Assembly: GCA_022823405.1 (NCBI GenBank)
Contig: JAJDXD010000137.1
Coordinates: 1-63,073, forward strand
Origin: Gammaproteobacteria bacterium
GTDB lineage: Bacteria; Pseudomonadota; Gammaproteobacteria; Arenicellales; JAJDZL01
Direction of reading: 5' to 3'
DNA length: 63,073 nt
Positions within the stretch are counted from its first letter, which is position 1. Each line of letters starts with the position of its first letter. A program made the translations under genes and the position numbers. A model generated the notes under the pieces. The model was not told the DNA's origin and made no database searches. It saw only the letters and a program-made list of their open reading frames with translations. Positions 1 through 8,011 of this stretch are shown here, in pieces.

Positions 1-10
1 CTGATTGATT

Positions 11-83
11 GAGACTCTGTTTGGAGGGAATCTGGATGCTTCCGCTTCCGCTGAAGTCTCGGACACCCTCCAACAGGGTTTTA
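11..83 (+). other. Candidate folded RNA/terminator-like element upstream of yicC
   Basis: Two inverted repeats cross each other here. GAGACT (11-16) can pair with AGTCTC (55-60), and CTGTTTGGAGGG (17-28) can pair with CCCTCCAACAG (66-76) with one bulged base; GGGTTTTATT follows the second. The second stem plus T-run resembles an intrinsic terminator. Because the stems cross (11-60 and 17-76), they would form a pseudoknot or two exclusive folds. No gene is visible in bases 1-243. It may be the tail of an upstream transcript or a leader of yicC; the sequence alone does not decide. Confidence 0.3.
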
Positions 84-243
84 TTCTAATAGTTTCAATC
101 AGATACATGACATTATTTCCCAAACAACCGGACACTAGTGGGACAAAACTAGTTTTCAACTTATTCAAGCATACCCCCATTATTGTTGTCATCGAATAGA
201 AGCATCATAAACGATAGAGTTTTATTAGAGCGTCATTAAAGTC

Positions 244-1110
244 ATGATTTCCAGTATGACCGGATATGCCCGGCAAATAAAAGAGACGGATAGGGGTGAA
301 TTGACCTGGGCGTTACGTTCGTTGAATCAACGTTCGCTTGATATCCATATCAATATTCCCGACCAATTTCGTCCAGTCGAAGCGCAATTCCGCCGCAAAT
401 TAAATGAAAGCTTCGAAAGGGGGCGGATTGACGCCTCCCTGCTATTTAATCGAGTGTCCGCTGGATCGGAGCTGGGTTTGTTGGACCAGGTGGTACTCAC
501 GTCATTATTTGCCCATGCCGAGGAAGTCCAAAAGCACAGTCCAGACGCTACTGCACTTTCTATTGCGGAAGTATTGAGGTGGCCCGGGGTCATTAGCATT
601 GATGAAGAACCTGATGAGGCTCTTTTCGAGCTTACACTTCAGTTGTTAGATGAATCGATTGAAGAGTTGGTGATGGATCGTCGCCGCGAGGGTGGCCAGG
701 TTGAAGAGATTCTTCAAGACAAACTAAAGCTGTTCAAATCCAGCTGTGATGAAGCTAGGAAATTAATTCCAGAGGCGCAGCAAAGTCTTCGTGAACGGTT
801 TAAAGAAAAACTGGAGGAATTGAATATTGAGGTCGATCCGGGACGATGGGAACAGGAGATTGGATTGGCACTGACTAAACTTGATGTGGCAGAAGAAATC
901 GATCGTATCCACTTACACGTTGTTGAGTTTGAACGAGTGCTGGCTGAAGACTCGATAGTCGGCAAACGATTGGGATTTCTACTGCAGGAACTTGTTCGAG
1001 AAGTGAATACGCTAGGTGCAAAAACACTGTATTTTCCGTTGAATTCACTAACAGTCGATATGAAGGTGATTCTTGAACAAATTCGAGAGCAGGTTCAGAA
1101 TGTCGAGTAA
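244..1110 (+). CDS. yicC: YicC/YloC family endoribonuclease
   Basis: A 288-residue protein of normal length for the YicC/YloC family, cytoplasmic proteins reported to act as endoribonucleases in RNA turnover. The N-terminus begins with the family signature ISSMTGYAR and continues with RSLNQRSLDI in the YicC N-terminal domain. The C-terminal DUF1732 part carries GFLLQELVREVNTLGAKT near residues 240-260, the most conserved stretch of the family. The middle third is charged and probably helical. ATG start. Guanylate kinase follows 36 bases downstream on the same strand, a pairing common across bacteria, so the two are probably co-transcribed. Family assignment is secure; the cellular RNA target is not known from sequence. 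Confidence 0.95.
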   Translation: MISSMTGYARQIKETDRGELTWALRSLNQRSLDIHINIPDQFRPVEAQFRRKLNESFERGRIDASLLFNRVSAGSELGLLDQVVLTSLFAHAEEVQKHSPDATALSIAEVLRWPGVISIDEEPDEALFELTLQLLDESIEELVMDRRREGGQVEEILQDKLKLFKSSCDEARKLIPEAQQSLRERFKEKLEELNIEVDPGRWEQEIGLALTKLDVAEEIDRIHLHVVEFERVLAEDSIVGKRLGFLLQELVREVNTLGAKTLYFPLNSLTVDMKVILEQIREQVQNVE

Positions 1111-1146
1111 CCAGCAGTTTTTACTTTCTATTCGACAGGGGATGGT

Positions 1147-1764
1147 GTGTTAGAAACCGCCCCCGTAATTCTGATCATTGCTGCAGCATCCGGAACTGGA
1201 AAATCCAGTCTGGCGAGAGCTTTGGTTAATTCAGAACCTGCGGTGGTTCTGTCGGTTTCCCACACGACCCGAAAGATTGGACACGGCGAAATTGATGGGC
1301 GGGAGTACTTCTTCGTTTCAGAGCAAACATTCAAAAAAATGGCTGATGCAGGCCACTTTGCTGAATATGCAAGTGTTTACGACCACTACTACGGAACCTC
1401 AAAAAAGACCATCACGGACAATCTGGAATCAGGTCTTAGCGTGGTACTTGATATTGACTGGCAAGGTGCGCAACAGGTTGCCCGTCAGTTTGAATGTGCA
1501 GTGAGAGTGTTTTTACTGCCGCCATCAATCGACATATTACGAACCAGGCTGATCAATCGTAAACGTGATCCAGATAAAGCCATTCAGTCTAGATTGCAAA
1601 TGGCGATTGAGGACATGAAGCATCACACAGAATTTGATCACGTCGTTTTGAATGACAATTTTGACGCCGCACTGCAGGATCTGAAGTCCCTTTTGCCAGG
1701 TCATTCTGGAATTACCCGCCCCTTACCAGAAAATCTGCTTGAAAAGCTAGGTATTGCTGCCTGA
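1147..1764 (+). CDS. gmk: Guanylate kinase
   Basis: Phosphorylates GMP (and dGMP) with ATP to GDP, an essential cytoplasmic step of purine nucleotide synthesis. The 205-residue length fits the family. The P-loop is SGTGKS at residues 15-20, preceded by an unusual AAA instead of the more common SAP. The GMP-binding region follows as SHTTR, then DGREYFF, then YYGT, with DIDWQGAQQ as the Walker B region. The reading frame opens with GTG at 1147; an ATG at 1142 is out of frame. It lies in a yicC-gmk pair. The rpoZ and spoT genes that often follow gmk in gammaproteobacteria are absent here. Confidence 0.95.
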   Translation: MLETAPVILIIAAASGTGKSSLARALVNSEPAVVLSVSHTTRKIGHGEIDGREYFFVSEQTFKKMADAGHFAEYASVYDHYYGTSKKTITDNLESGLSVVLDIDWQGAQQVARQFECAVRVFLLPPSIDILRTRLINRKRDPDKAIQSRLQMAIEDMKHHTEFDHVVLNDNFDAALQDLKSLLPGHSGITRPLPENLLEKLGIAA

Positions 1765-1989
1765 TTCCCGTCAGCATTCAACAGCCTTACCCAATGACCA
1801 TTCGCCGGCCACACAGATAGTGGCGATCGGGTTGTGTGCATCATCGCGTACAAATCAAAGGAGTTTCTCTGTCGGAAAGGGTCGAGCACAACCTTAACAA
1901 AATTTAATGTTTCTGAAATCTTGTGTCAATATTCGGCCAAGTAGAATGTTCTCATTCAAACTTCCAGTTCCTTTATCAGAGGTAATTCC

Positions 1990-3561
1990 ATGCAAATTAT
2001 GCAAATGAACAATAAGAAACTCCTGAGCAAAGTTTCGATTCTAATGACATTGGCTGTTGCAATTGTTGCAATCGGCCTGTTCCTGCGAACTGAGTCAACT
2101 GTACATGCAGTTGAGGGTGCGAAACCCGTCGGAGTCGAACTTGGCGACGTCGTGATCAACCAGGGGTTTGCCGAGATGATTGAAGCTGTTACGCCCGCAG
2201 TGGTTTCACTGGAGGTCACGCAAAAGCTTCCGACATCTTACCAGGATCAAGGTTTCCCTTTAGACCCCTTCAAAAACTTCAGAGAGAAAGGACCAGGTCA
2301 AATTCCTGATTGGTTTTGGGAGCAATTTCCCTGGGCTCCGGAAAATTTCGGAAACAAGGAAAGAAGAAAGTCCCCACCTCAACGGCGGTATTCTGGAGTC
2401 GGCGCAGGTCTCGTGTTTGACCCATCTGGTCTCATCGTTACGAATAACCACGTAATCGACAATGCAGCGGAAATTCGGGTCACACTGCACGATGGCAGAG
2501 TTCTCGACGCTGAAGTTGTCGGTGTCGATCAATTTACAGATCTTGCAGTTTTGCGAATCAATGCAGACGAACATCTGCCATATGCAGAATTTGGACAAAC
2601 CGAAAAGGTCCGAGTTGGCGATTGGGCAATCGCAATCGGCGACCCGTTTGGACTGCAAAAATCAGTATCGTTGGGAATTGTTTCGGCGATGGGACGAAAT
2701 TTTTCCTATGATTCACCAAAAGTGCCTCTAATCCAGGTTGACGCAGCCGTCAATCGCGGAAATTCCGGTGGACCCCTATTCAACGCGATGGGTCAGGTCA
2801 TTGGAATTAACACGATGATTATTTCTCCAAGTGGATCGTCTGCCGGTGTTGCCCTGGCAGTGCCGTCATCCATTGTTGAGGACATCGTAACGACTATTCA
2901 GACTGAGGGTCGCGTTACGCGGGGCTGGCTTGGTGTTGAGATACAGAATGTAACGGCCGACATAGCCGGTGCGCTGGGACTGGACGAAGAAGACCCACAC
3001 GGTGCTTTGGTTTCACGCGTGCAGGTTGACAGTCCGGCAGAGAATGCTGGAATTGAAGTGGGCGACATCATTGTTTCGTTCAATGGACAGCGGATTGACG
3101 ACATTCAAGCACTCTCAAAGATTGTGAAGCTGACAGTTCCAGGCTCTGAAGTCCCGATTTTTGTATTGCGAAATGGGGAACGAATTGAGCTTCAGGGTAC
3201 TGTTGATTTGCTGGCCATGAGCGGGCAGGAAATGGAAAAGATGGCAGCGCAAGAAGAAGTTCAAGAACCGCCAATTGGCGCATCAGTGGCAACACTGACT
3301 CCCGAGCTTCGTAAAAAGTATCGTATCAATCGAACTGTCAAGGGTGTTGTGATTACAGATGTGATGGACGACAGCCCAGCTGCAAATGCCGGGCTGGAAG
3401 AAGGCTATGTAATTGTGTCCATCAACAATCAGTCTGTAGATTCGTCTGAAAGTGCCAGCGAAGTGATTCAATCGGTTACCGAAACTGGGAAGTCAAGTGC
3501 ACTACTGTTGATTGCTGACGGCCAAGGTAAGCAACAGTTTATTGTGATTGCTCTTTCCTGA
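1990..3561 (+). CDS. degP: DegP/HtrA-type periplasmic serine protease (Do family)
   Basis: A periplasmic ATP-independent protease/chaperone that degrades or refolds damaged envelope proteins. A signal or anchor segment occupies roughly residues 10-30. The trypsin-like domain carries the triad: His154 in NNHVID, Asp184 in TDLAVL and Ser259 in GNSGGP. Two PDZ domains follow, about residues 315-400 (starting near RGWLGVEIQ) and 430-520. The LA loop between residues 75 and 125 is long and charged, as in DegP/MucD. AGAGG stands 7 bases before the ATG. A strong terminator follows at 3605-3640. The next genes are a two-component pair of the type that often governs envelope stress. DegP and MucD/DegQ-type orthologues cannot be separated by eye. 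Confidence 0.93.
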   Translation: MQIMQMNNKKLLSKVSILMTLAVAIVAIGLFLRTESTVHAVEGAKPVGVELGDVVINQGFAEMIEAVTPAVVSLEVTQKLPTSYQDQGFPLDPFKNFREKGPGQIPDWFWEQFPWAPENFGNKERRKSPPQRRYSGVGAGLVFDPSGLIVTNNHVIDNAAEIRVTLHDGRVLDAEVVGVDQFTDLAVLRINADEHLPYAEFGQTEKVRVGDWAIAIGDPFGLQKSVSLGIVSAMGRNFSYDSPKVPLIQVDAAVNRGNSGGPLFNAMGQVIGINTMIISPSGSSAGVALAVPSSIVEDIVTTIQTEGRVTRGWLGVEIQNVTADIAGALGLDEEDPHGALVSRVQVDSPAENAGIEVGDIIVSFNGQRIDDIQALSKIVKLTVPGSEVPIFVLRNGERIELQGTVDLLAMSGQEMEKMAAQEEVQEPPIGASVATLTPELRKKYRINRTVKGVVITDVMDDSPAANAGLEEGYVIVSINNQSVDSSESASEVIQSVTETGKSSALLLIADGQGKQQFIVIALS

Positions 3562-3604
3562 TGACTTCCTCCTCCTAAAAACCATATATGGTTTTTACAT
3601 GTAT

Positions 3605-3640
3605 CCGGGCATCTTTTTCGAGATGCCCGGAATATTTTTT
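3605..3640 (+). terminator. Rho-independent terminator after degP
   Basis: A perfect 10-bp stem, CCGGGCATCT (3605-3614) with AGATGCCCGG (3621-3630), encloses the 6-base loop TTTTCG. The T-rich run AATATTTTTT ends at 3640. It lies 43 bases after the protease stop and 78 bases before the response regulator, so the protease is probably transcribed separately from the two-component genes. Confidence 0.9.
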
Positions 3641-3718
3641 GGGCGCAAACTTCAATCTGCATAAATTGTTTATATTGAGAACAATGAAAAGCACGATCCA
3701 AATTGTTGAGAGGTGACG

Positions 3719-4405
3719 ATGCGAATTCTGGTGGTTGAAGATGACGAACACACCAGGCGCTTTATTGCAAAGGGACTGAGGGAATCAGGACATATTGCAG
3801 AGGAGGCCGATAATGGCGTCGATGGCTTGCACCGGGCACGGACTGAAGAGTTTGCCGCGCTCATTGTTGATCGCATGTTGCCTAAATTGAGTGGTCTGGA
3901 ACTGGTACGTAATCTGCGCCAGGAAAACATTTCAACACCGATCCTGATCTTGAGTGCGCTAGGTGATGTTGAGCAGCGTATCGAGGGCCTTAAATCAGGC
4001 AGCGACGATTACCTCAGGAAACCGTTTTCGTTTGCTGAACTTCTAGCCCGAATTGAATCGATCGTTCGACGTGTCGACAAGTCAGAAACTGAAACCCGAC
4101 TCACAGTCGGCGAACTCAATATGGACCTGATCAAACGGGAAGTCAGAATGAAAGGCGAGAAAATTGACCTCAGACCAATTGAATTTCGTATTCTTGAAGT
4201 CCTAATGCGTTCAAGCGGTCAGCTGGTAACCCGTACAATGCTGCTGGAACGGGTCTGGAACTATAACTTTGATCCACAGACCAATGTGGTGGATACGCAC
4301 ATTTCCAGGCTGAGGTCTAAAATTGACATTCCGTACAGATACCCACTCATTCACACCATTCGCGGATCCGGCTACCAGATGAATCCACCTGTTGAGGATT
4401 CTTGA
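3719..4405 (+). CDS. OmpR/PhoB-family response regulator
   Basis: A two-domain transcription regulator. The receiver domain (about residues 1-115) has the acidic pair EDD at 8-10, the phosphoacceptor Asp51 in VDRMLP, and Lys in LRKPF. The C-terminal winged helix (about 130-225) contains DLRPIEFRILEVL and the recognition segment NVVDTHISRLRSKI, typical of OmpR-type DNA binding. The frame extends to a GTG at 3713, but AGAGG at 3708-3712 is spaced 6 bases from the ATG at 3719, which is preferred. It precedes its sensor kinase by 42 bases. Target genes are unknown; the neighbouring protease suggests envelope stress, which is inference. Confidence 0.93.
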   Translation: MRILVVEDDEHTRRFIAKGLRESGHIAEEADNGVDGLHRARTEEFAALIVDRMLPKLSGLELVRNLRQENISTPILILSALGDVEQRIEGLKSGSDDYLRKPFSFAELLARIESIVRRVDKSETETRLTVGELNMDLIKREVRMKGEKIDLRPIEFRILEVLMRSSGQLVTRTMLLERVWNYNFDPQTNVVDTHISRLRSKIDIPYRYPLIHTIRGSGYQMNPPVEDS

Positions 4406-4447
4406 GAAGCAGACGGACTCAACGCGAGTCTCCTAGGGTTGCTCAGA

Positions 4448-5884
4448 GTGGCGCTGTCAATTCCAAAATACTTCAAAAGCTACACCTTCGTTCTGTCGGT
4501 AATTTACGCAGCATTGTTTTGCGCGTCAATCATTGTTGTGCTTACGGTTGTTTACTTTTCAGCCTTTCAATTTCTTCGGGCGCAGACTGATCAGCGAATT
4601 GATGAAGACGTTTTAAGAATTGTTGCCAGCACTGACTGGACAAACACCCGGACCTTCAACATTCGCGACATTCGTGACTATTTGTCAAATCGCCGGCGCC
4701 TGCATCCGAAAAGCGATCCATCGGTATATTTACTCGTGGATCGAAGTCAAAATTACGTCGCAGGAAATTTGCATAAGTGGCCGTCCGATTTATCCTATGT
4801 TGATCAAACGCGTCTGGAGTTTGTCGCACAGGTCTACTATGATGACGACACAAGAAAGAACCATCCAGTGCGGGCGATCGTTGTAACACTCGGCAATACT
4901 GGCCATAATTTGCTCGTTGGCCGGGACATCATGGAGATCGAGGCACTACGGCAAGGATATTTGCGATTGTTCTGGTGGAGCATCGTGGCTGCAGTTTTTC
5001 TTGCAATTCTTGGCGCCTACTGGGTTTCACGAATCGTATCACGACGGCTTGAGAGAGTTAACACACTTAGCCGCTCCGTGATGGCGGGCGACTTGTCACA
5101 GCGCGTTACGTTCAATGCCAGCGGCGATCAATTCGATGATCTGGCCGATAACATAAACCAGATGCTCGAAAGAATTCAGACACTGGTTGAAGCAATTCGA
5201 AGTGTGTCTGACAACATAGCACATGATCTGAGAACACCACTGACAAGATTGCGAAATGACCTTGATGAGATTGCCAGGAATTTAAGTAGACGATCAGAGC
5301 CGGAAATGGAACAGGCAAAAGAATCCGTCGAAAAAGCGATTTTTGAAGCGGACTCTCTGCTTCGAACATTTGAGGCGTTGCTGCGAATTGCCCGGTTGGA
5401 GAATCGGCCTTTTGGAGACTCATTCGATGAGGTGTCGGTCGGACAATTGATTGAAGAGTTGATTGATCTCTATGGGCCGATTGCAGATGGTCAGTCAATC
5501 TCTCTAACCTCATCGGTTGAAAGTGACTCAGCCGTTGTTTTTGTCGATCGAGATGCACTGGCTCAGGCACTGGCGAATCTGGTCGACAATGCGCTCAAAT
5601 ACACTCCACAGCATGGAACGATCGCGGTAGAGGGGAAAAGCTCAGCGAACGGATTCGAGATTGCGATTTCAGATAACGGACCGGGCATTCCAGCTGAGTA
5701 TCATCAGGAAGTACTCAAACGTTTCGTTCGACTGGATGACAGCAGTCGAACAACACCTGGAAACGGGCTGGGACTAAGTCTCGTTGCGGCTGTTGCTCGT
5801 ATGCACAACTTGGACCTTGTTCTTGAAGATGCCAAACCCGGTCTTCGAGTACGGTTGAAAAATTTCAAACTGGTAAAGCCTTAA
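4448..5884 (+). CDS. Membrane sensor histidine kinase (HAMP-HisKA-HATPase)
   Basis: Inner-membrane sensor partner of the preceding response regulator. A first membrane helix lies near residues 15-40 and a second near 175-200, with a periplasmic sensor region of about 130 residues between. A HAMP segment follows. The dimerisation/phosphoacceptor box is NIAHDLRTPL with His259. The ATPase domain has the N box LVDNALKYTP, G1 DNGPGIP and G2 GNGLGLSLV. A TTG at 4439 is in frame, but AGGG at 4435-4438 abuts it; the GTG at 4448, nine bases from that AGGG, is the better start. Length and order are normal for an EnvZ/QseC-like kinase. The signal sensed cannot be read. Confidence 0.92.
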   Translation: MALSIPKYFKSYTFVLSVIYAALFCASIIVVLTVVYFSAFQFLRAQTDQRIDEDVLRIVASTDWTNTRTFNIRDIRDYLSNRRRLHPKSDPSVYLLVDRSQNYVAGNLHKWPSDLSYVDQTRLEFVAQVYYDDDTRKNHPVRAIVVTLGNTGHNLLVGRDIMEIEALRQGYLRLFWWSIVAAVFLAILGAYWVSRIVSRRLERVNTLSRSVMAGDLSQRVTFNASGDQFDDLADNINQMLERIQTLVEAIRSVSDNIAHDLRTPLTRLRNDLDEIARNLSRRSEPEMEQAKESVEKAIFEADSLLRTFEALLRIARLENRPFGDSFDEVSVGQLIEELIDLYGPIADGQSISLTSSVESDSAVVFVDRDALAQALANLVDNALKYTPQHGTIAVEGKSSANGFEIAISDNGPGIPAEYHQEVLKRFVRLDDSSRTTPGNGLGLSLVAAVARMHNLDLVLEDAKPGLRVRLKNFKLVKP

Positions 5885-5930
5885 ACTGAAAGTGCTGTAA
5901 GCGTCGCTAGTTTCCAACATCCAGCTTCTT

Positions 5931-6833
5931 ATGTTGACCGACTCATTTCAAGAATCAATTTTTGATGACTGGAATGATCGTTTTTTTCAGGCAGATCCAA
6001 GTCTCTTGGCTACACACTATTGGAAAGCCTGCCAAGTTGAGCTGCTCGCGCTAAAGCCTGGTAATGTTCATCGCTATGCAGGAGGGCACGGAATGACGGT
6101 GGATCATTTTTTGGCGAGTGCCTATGCGACAGCTCCCAAGCTGACAGATTCAATGTTGAGTCTGGGTGAACGGGTGCTGCAGTCTGTTATTGCGACTCAC
6201 GATGCTGTAGGCATGAACACCAATCTCGGTGTGATTCTGTTGTGCGCACCGCTTGCAATTGCGGCAGAGAAGACACCTGTAGTCTCTCTGCAGCAGACAG
6301 TCGACGATGTCATTCGAGAGACTGACGTACAAGAGACCGAACTGATATTTCAGGCAATCAGAATGGCAGCGCCATCCGGACTTTCGACTGCGAAGGTAAA
6401 CGATGTTCGGAAACTAGCCCGACAAGGCATCTATGCCATTATGAAGTCAGCAGAATCGAAAGACATGATCGCCAGACAGTATGCGACAGGTTTTACCGAT
6501 GTATTCGAAGTCGGTTTGAATGAAGTGGATGAAGGTGTCGCACAGAACCTCAATCAAAGAGATCTAGCTGTGAGAATCTATCTTGGATTTCTATCGCGCT
6601 TTCCGGATACGCATATCGCACGGCAGTTCGGTAGAGCTACTGCTGAAGATATTCGGTCCGAAGCGAATTCGCTTTATGCTGAACTTTGCAAGTTGAATTC
6701 GACGCAATTGATGCATGACAGGCTGATGGACTACGATGCGAATTGGAAGTCCCGCGAGGTAAATCCTGGAACCTCTGCTGACTTAACCGTTGCAACTCTA
6801 TTTGCCTACCAAATCAAAAATGCAGTAAATTAG
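5931..6833 (+). CDS. CitG/MdcB-like triphosphoribosyl-dephospho-CoA synthase family protein
   Basis: A 300-residue protein of the CitG family, whose classical members build the prosthetic-group precursor of citrate or malonate lyase from ATP and dephospho-CoA. The family hallmark LKPGNVHRYAGGHGM is near residues 42-56, and the conserved NTNLGVILLCAPLA follows near 100-115. No citrate or malonate lyase genes are here. The gene sits 96 bases before fae and the pterin genes, and CitG-like proteins recur in the H4MPT gene islands of methylotrophs. Its more likely role is therefore in H4MPT or a related cofactor; that is inference from context. ATG start; no strong ribosome site. Confidence 0.82.
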   Translation: MLTDSFQESIFDDWNDRFFQADPSLLATHYWKACQVELLALKPGNVHRYAGGHGMTVDHFLASAYATAPKLTDSMLSLGERVLQSVIATHDAVGMNTNLGVILLCAPLAIAAEKTPVVSLQQTVDDVIRETDVQETELIFQAIRMAAPSGLSTAKVNDVRKLARQGIYAIMKSAESKDMIARQYATGFTDVFEVGLNEVDEGVAQNLNQRDLAVRIYLGFLSRFPDTHIARQFGRATAEDIRSEANSLYAELCKLNSTQLMHDRLMDYDANWKSREVNPGTSADLTVATLFAYQIKNAVN

Positions 6834-6929
6834 AATTGCGATTGGCTGTTCAAAGTTTCGCAGCTCATATCGACTGCTGACTGCGAGTTGGCAAGCAAAA
6901 TTTAATGTTCACTTTATGGAGAAGACGAA

Positions 6930-7436
6930 ATGGCGATTGATAATGTACGAGTAGGCGAATCACTTGTTGGTGACGGAAACGAGGTTGCTCACATTGACCT
7001 GATTATGGGTCCGCGGGGCTCTGCAGTAGAAGCTGCATTTTGTAATACCTTGTGCAATAACAAGGATGGTTTTACCAGCCTGTTGGCGGTTGCTTCACCG
7101 AATGTACCTGCAAAGCCGAACACGGTTATGTTCAACAAGGTTACGATGAAAGGCGCCAAGCAGGCGGTGCAGATGTTTGGTCCTGCCCAGCGTGCGGTTT
7201 CCATGGCTGTCATTGACAGTGTTGAAGATGGTACCATTCCGGCTGATGAAGCGGATGATCTGTTTATCTGCGTTGGTGTTTTTATTCACTGGGAAGCAGA
7301 GGATGACACCAAAATCCAGGACTACAATTACGAAGCAACACGAGAAGCAATCAGACGCGCTGTAACGGGTCGTCCCACTGCACAGGAAGTGATTGAACAG
7401 AAGGGTGCTTCCCATCCTTTTGCCGCACATGACTGA
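6930..7436 (+). CDS. fae: Formaldehyde-activating enzyme (Fae)
   Basis: Condenses formaldehyde with tetrahydromethanopterin to methylene-H4MPT, the entry of the cytoplasmic H4MPT-linked formaldehyde oxidation route. At 168 residues it matches bacterial Fae. The active-site region [11 protein letters not shown] contains His21, the counterpart of the catalytic His of known Fae, and the long conserved core ([18 protein letters not shown]; the later [15 protein letters not shown]) is well kept. GGAG precedes the ATG. Two strong hairpins follow the stop (7448-7516), suiting a highly expressed gene. The flanking genes are cofactor-synthesis genes, so this is a genuine H4MPT-using organism rather than an isolated Fae homologue. 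Confidence 0.96.
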   Translation: MAIDNVRVGESLVGDGNEVAHIDLIMGPRGSAVEAAFCNTLCNNKDGFTSLLAVASPNVPAKPNTVMFNKVTMKGAKQAVQMFGPAQRAVSMAVIDSVEDGTIPADEADDLFICVGVFIHWEAEDDTKIQDYNYEATREAIRRAVTGRPTAQEVIEQKGASHPFAAHD

Positions 7437-7447
7437 TGAGGCTAGAG

Positions 7448-7516
7448 CAACAGGTGCCAGGCTCCAATGACTTGGCACCTGTTGATGTCTGACCAAGAGT
7501 TGTACTGACAACTCTT
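7448..7516 (+). other. Two tandem perfect hairpins between fae and the pterin dehydratase gene
   Basis: CAACAGGTGCCA (7448-7459) pairs perfectly with TGGCACCTGTTG (7473-7484): 12 bp with a 13-base loop. Then AAGAGTTGT (7495-7503) pairs with ACAACTCTT (7508-7516): 9 bp with loop ACTG. Neither has a T-run, so they may act as RNA 3' end stabilisers or a partial terminator that sets fae above the following genes. Confidence 0.7.
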
Positions 7517-7587
7517 CATAGAAGTGACTGATCATAGTAGTCGAACAGATACTCTGTTGTGACAAGCAACTTAATGGGAGGCTTTCA

Positions 7588-7980
7588 ATGTCTGACGAAA
7601 AAACTGATCGACGCCAGGACGAGGTATTTGACCAGGCAACGATTGAGAAAAGACTGGCAGAAGAACTGCCACACTGGTACTACGAGAACGGATGGATTCG
7701 CCGTAAGTACCGTACGATGGGCTGGAAGGGGACATTGATGGTGATCAACGCGGTTGGGCATCTCGCTGAAGCGGCATGGCATCATCCCGATATTACCGCC
7801 TCATATGCCTTTGTCATTGTGAAGTTGATGAATCACGCAGCTAAAGGTGTTACTGAAAAAGACTTTGAACTTGCAAAAAAAATAGAGGAAATGGTCCATT
7901 GGCAGCCAGGCCTTGATGATAGCGCACTGGAAGGAACACCGACGGACCAAAGATTCCGGTACATTCGCTACGATTCGTAA
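7588..7980 (+). CDS. Pterin-4a-carbinolamine dehydratase family protein
   Basis: A 130-residue member of the PCD/DCoH family, small enzymes that dehydrate 4a-hydroxy-tetrahydropterins. The family signature is intact: Glu61, three residues, then His65-His66-Pro67, followed by the aromatic and Asp positions (TEKD). A phenylalanine hydroxylase partner, the usual reason for PhhB, is not visible. Between fae and an HppK-DHPS gene the enzyme more likely serves H4MPT metabolism, as proposed for PCD-like genes of methylotroph islands; this role is inferred. A GGGAGG site precedes the ATG. Confidence 0.9.
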   Translation: MSDEKTDRRQDEVFDQATIEKRLAEELPHWYYENGWIRRKYRTMGWKGTLMVINAVGHLAEAAWHHPDITASYAFVIVKLMNHAAKGVTEKDFELAKKIEEMVHWQPGLDDSALEGTPTDQRFRYIRYDS

Positions 7981-8011
7981 CTGATTTCAGACTGAATAAG
8001 TTCGCCGATTG

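Noticed and set aside
5..199. 64-codon plus-strand frame at the left end
   Set aside because: No ribosome site or family resemblance, and it spans the crossing inverted repeats; treated as noncoding.
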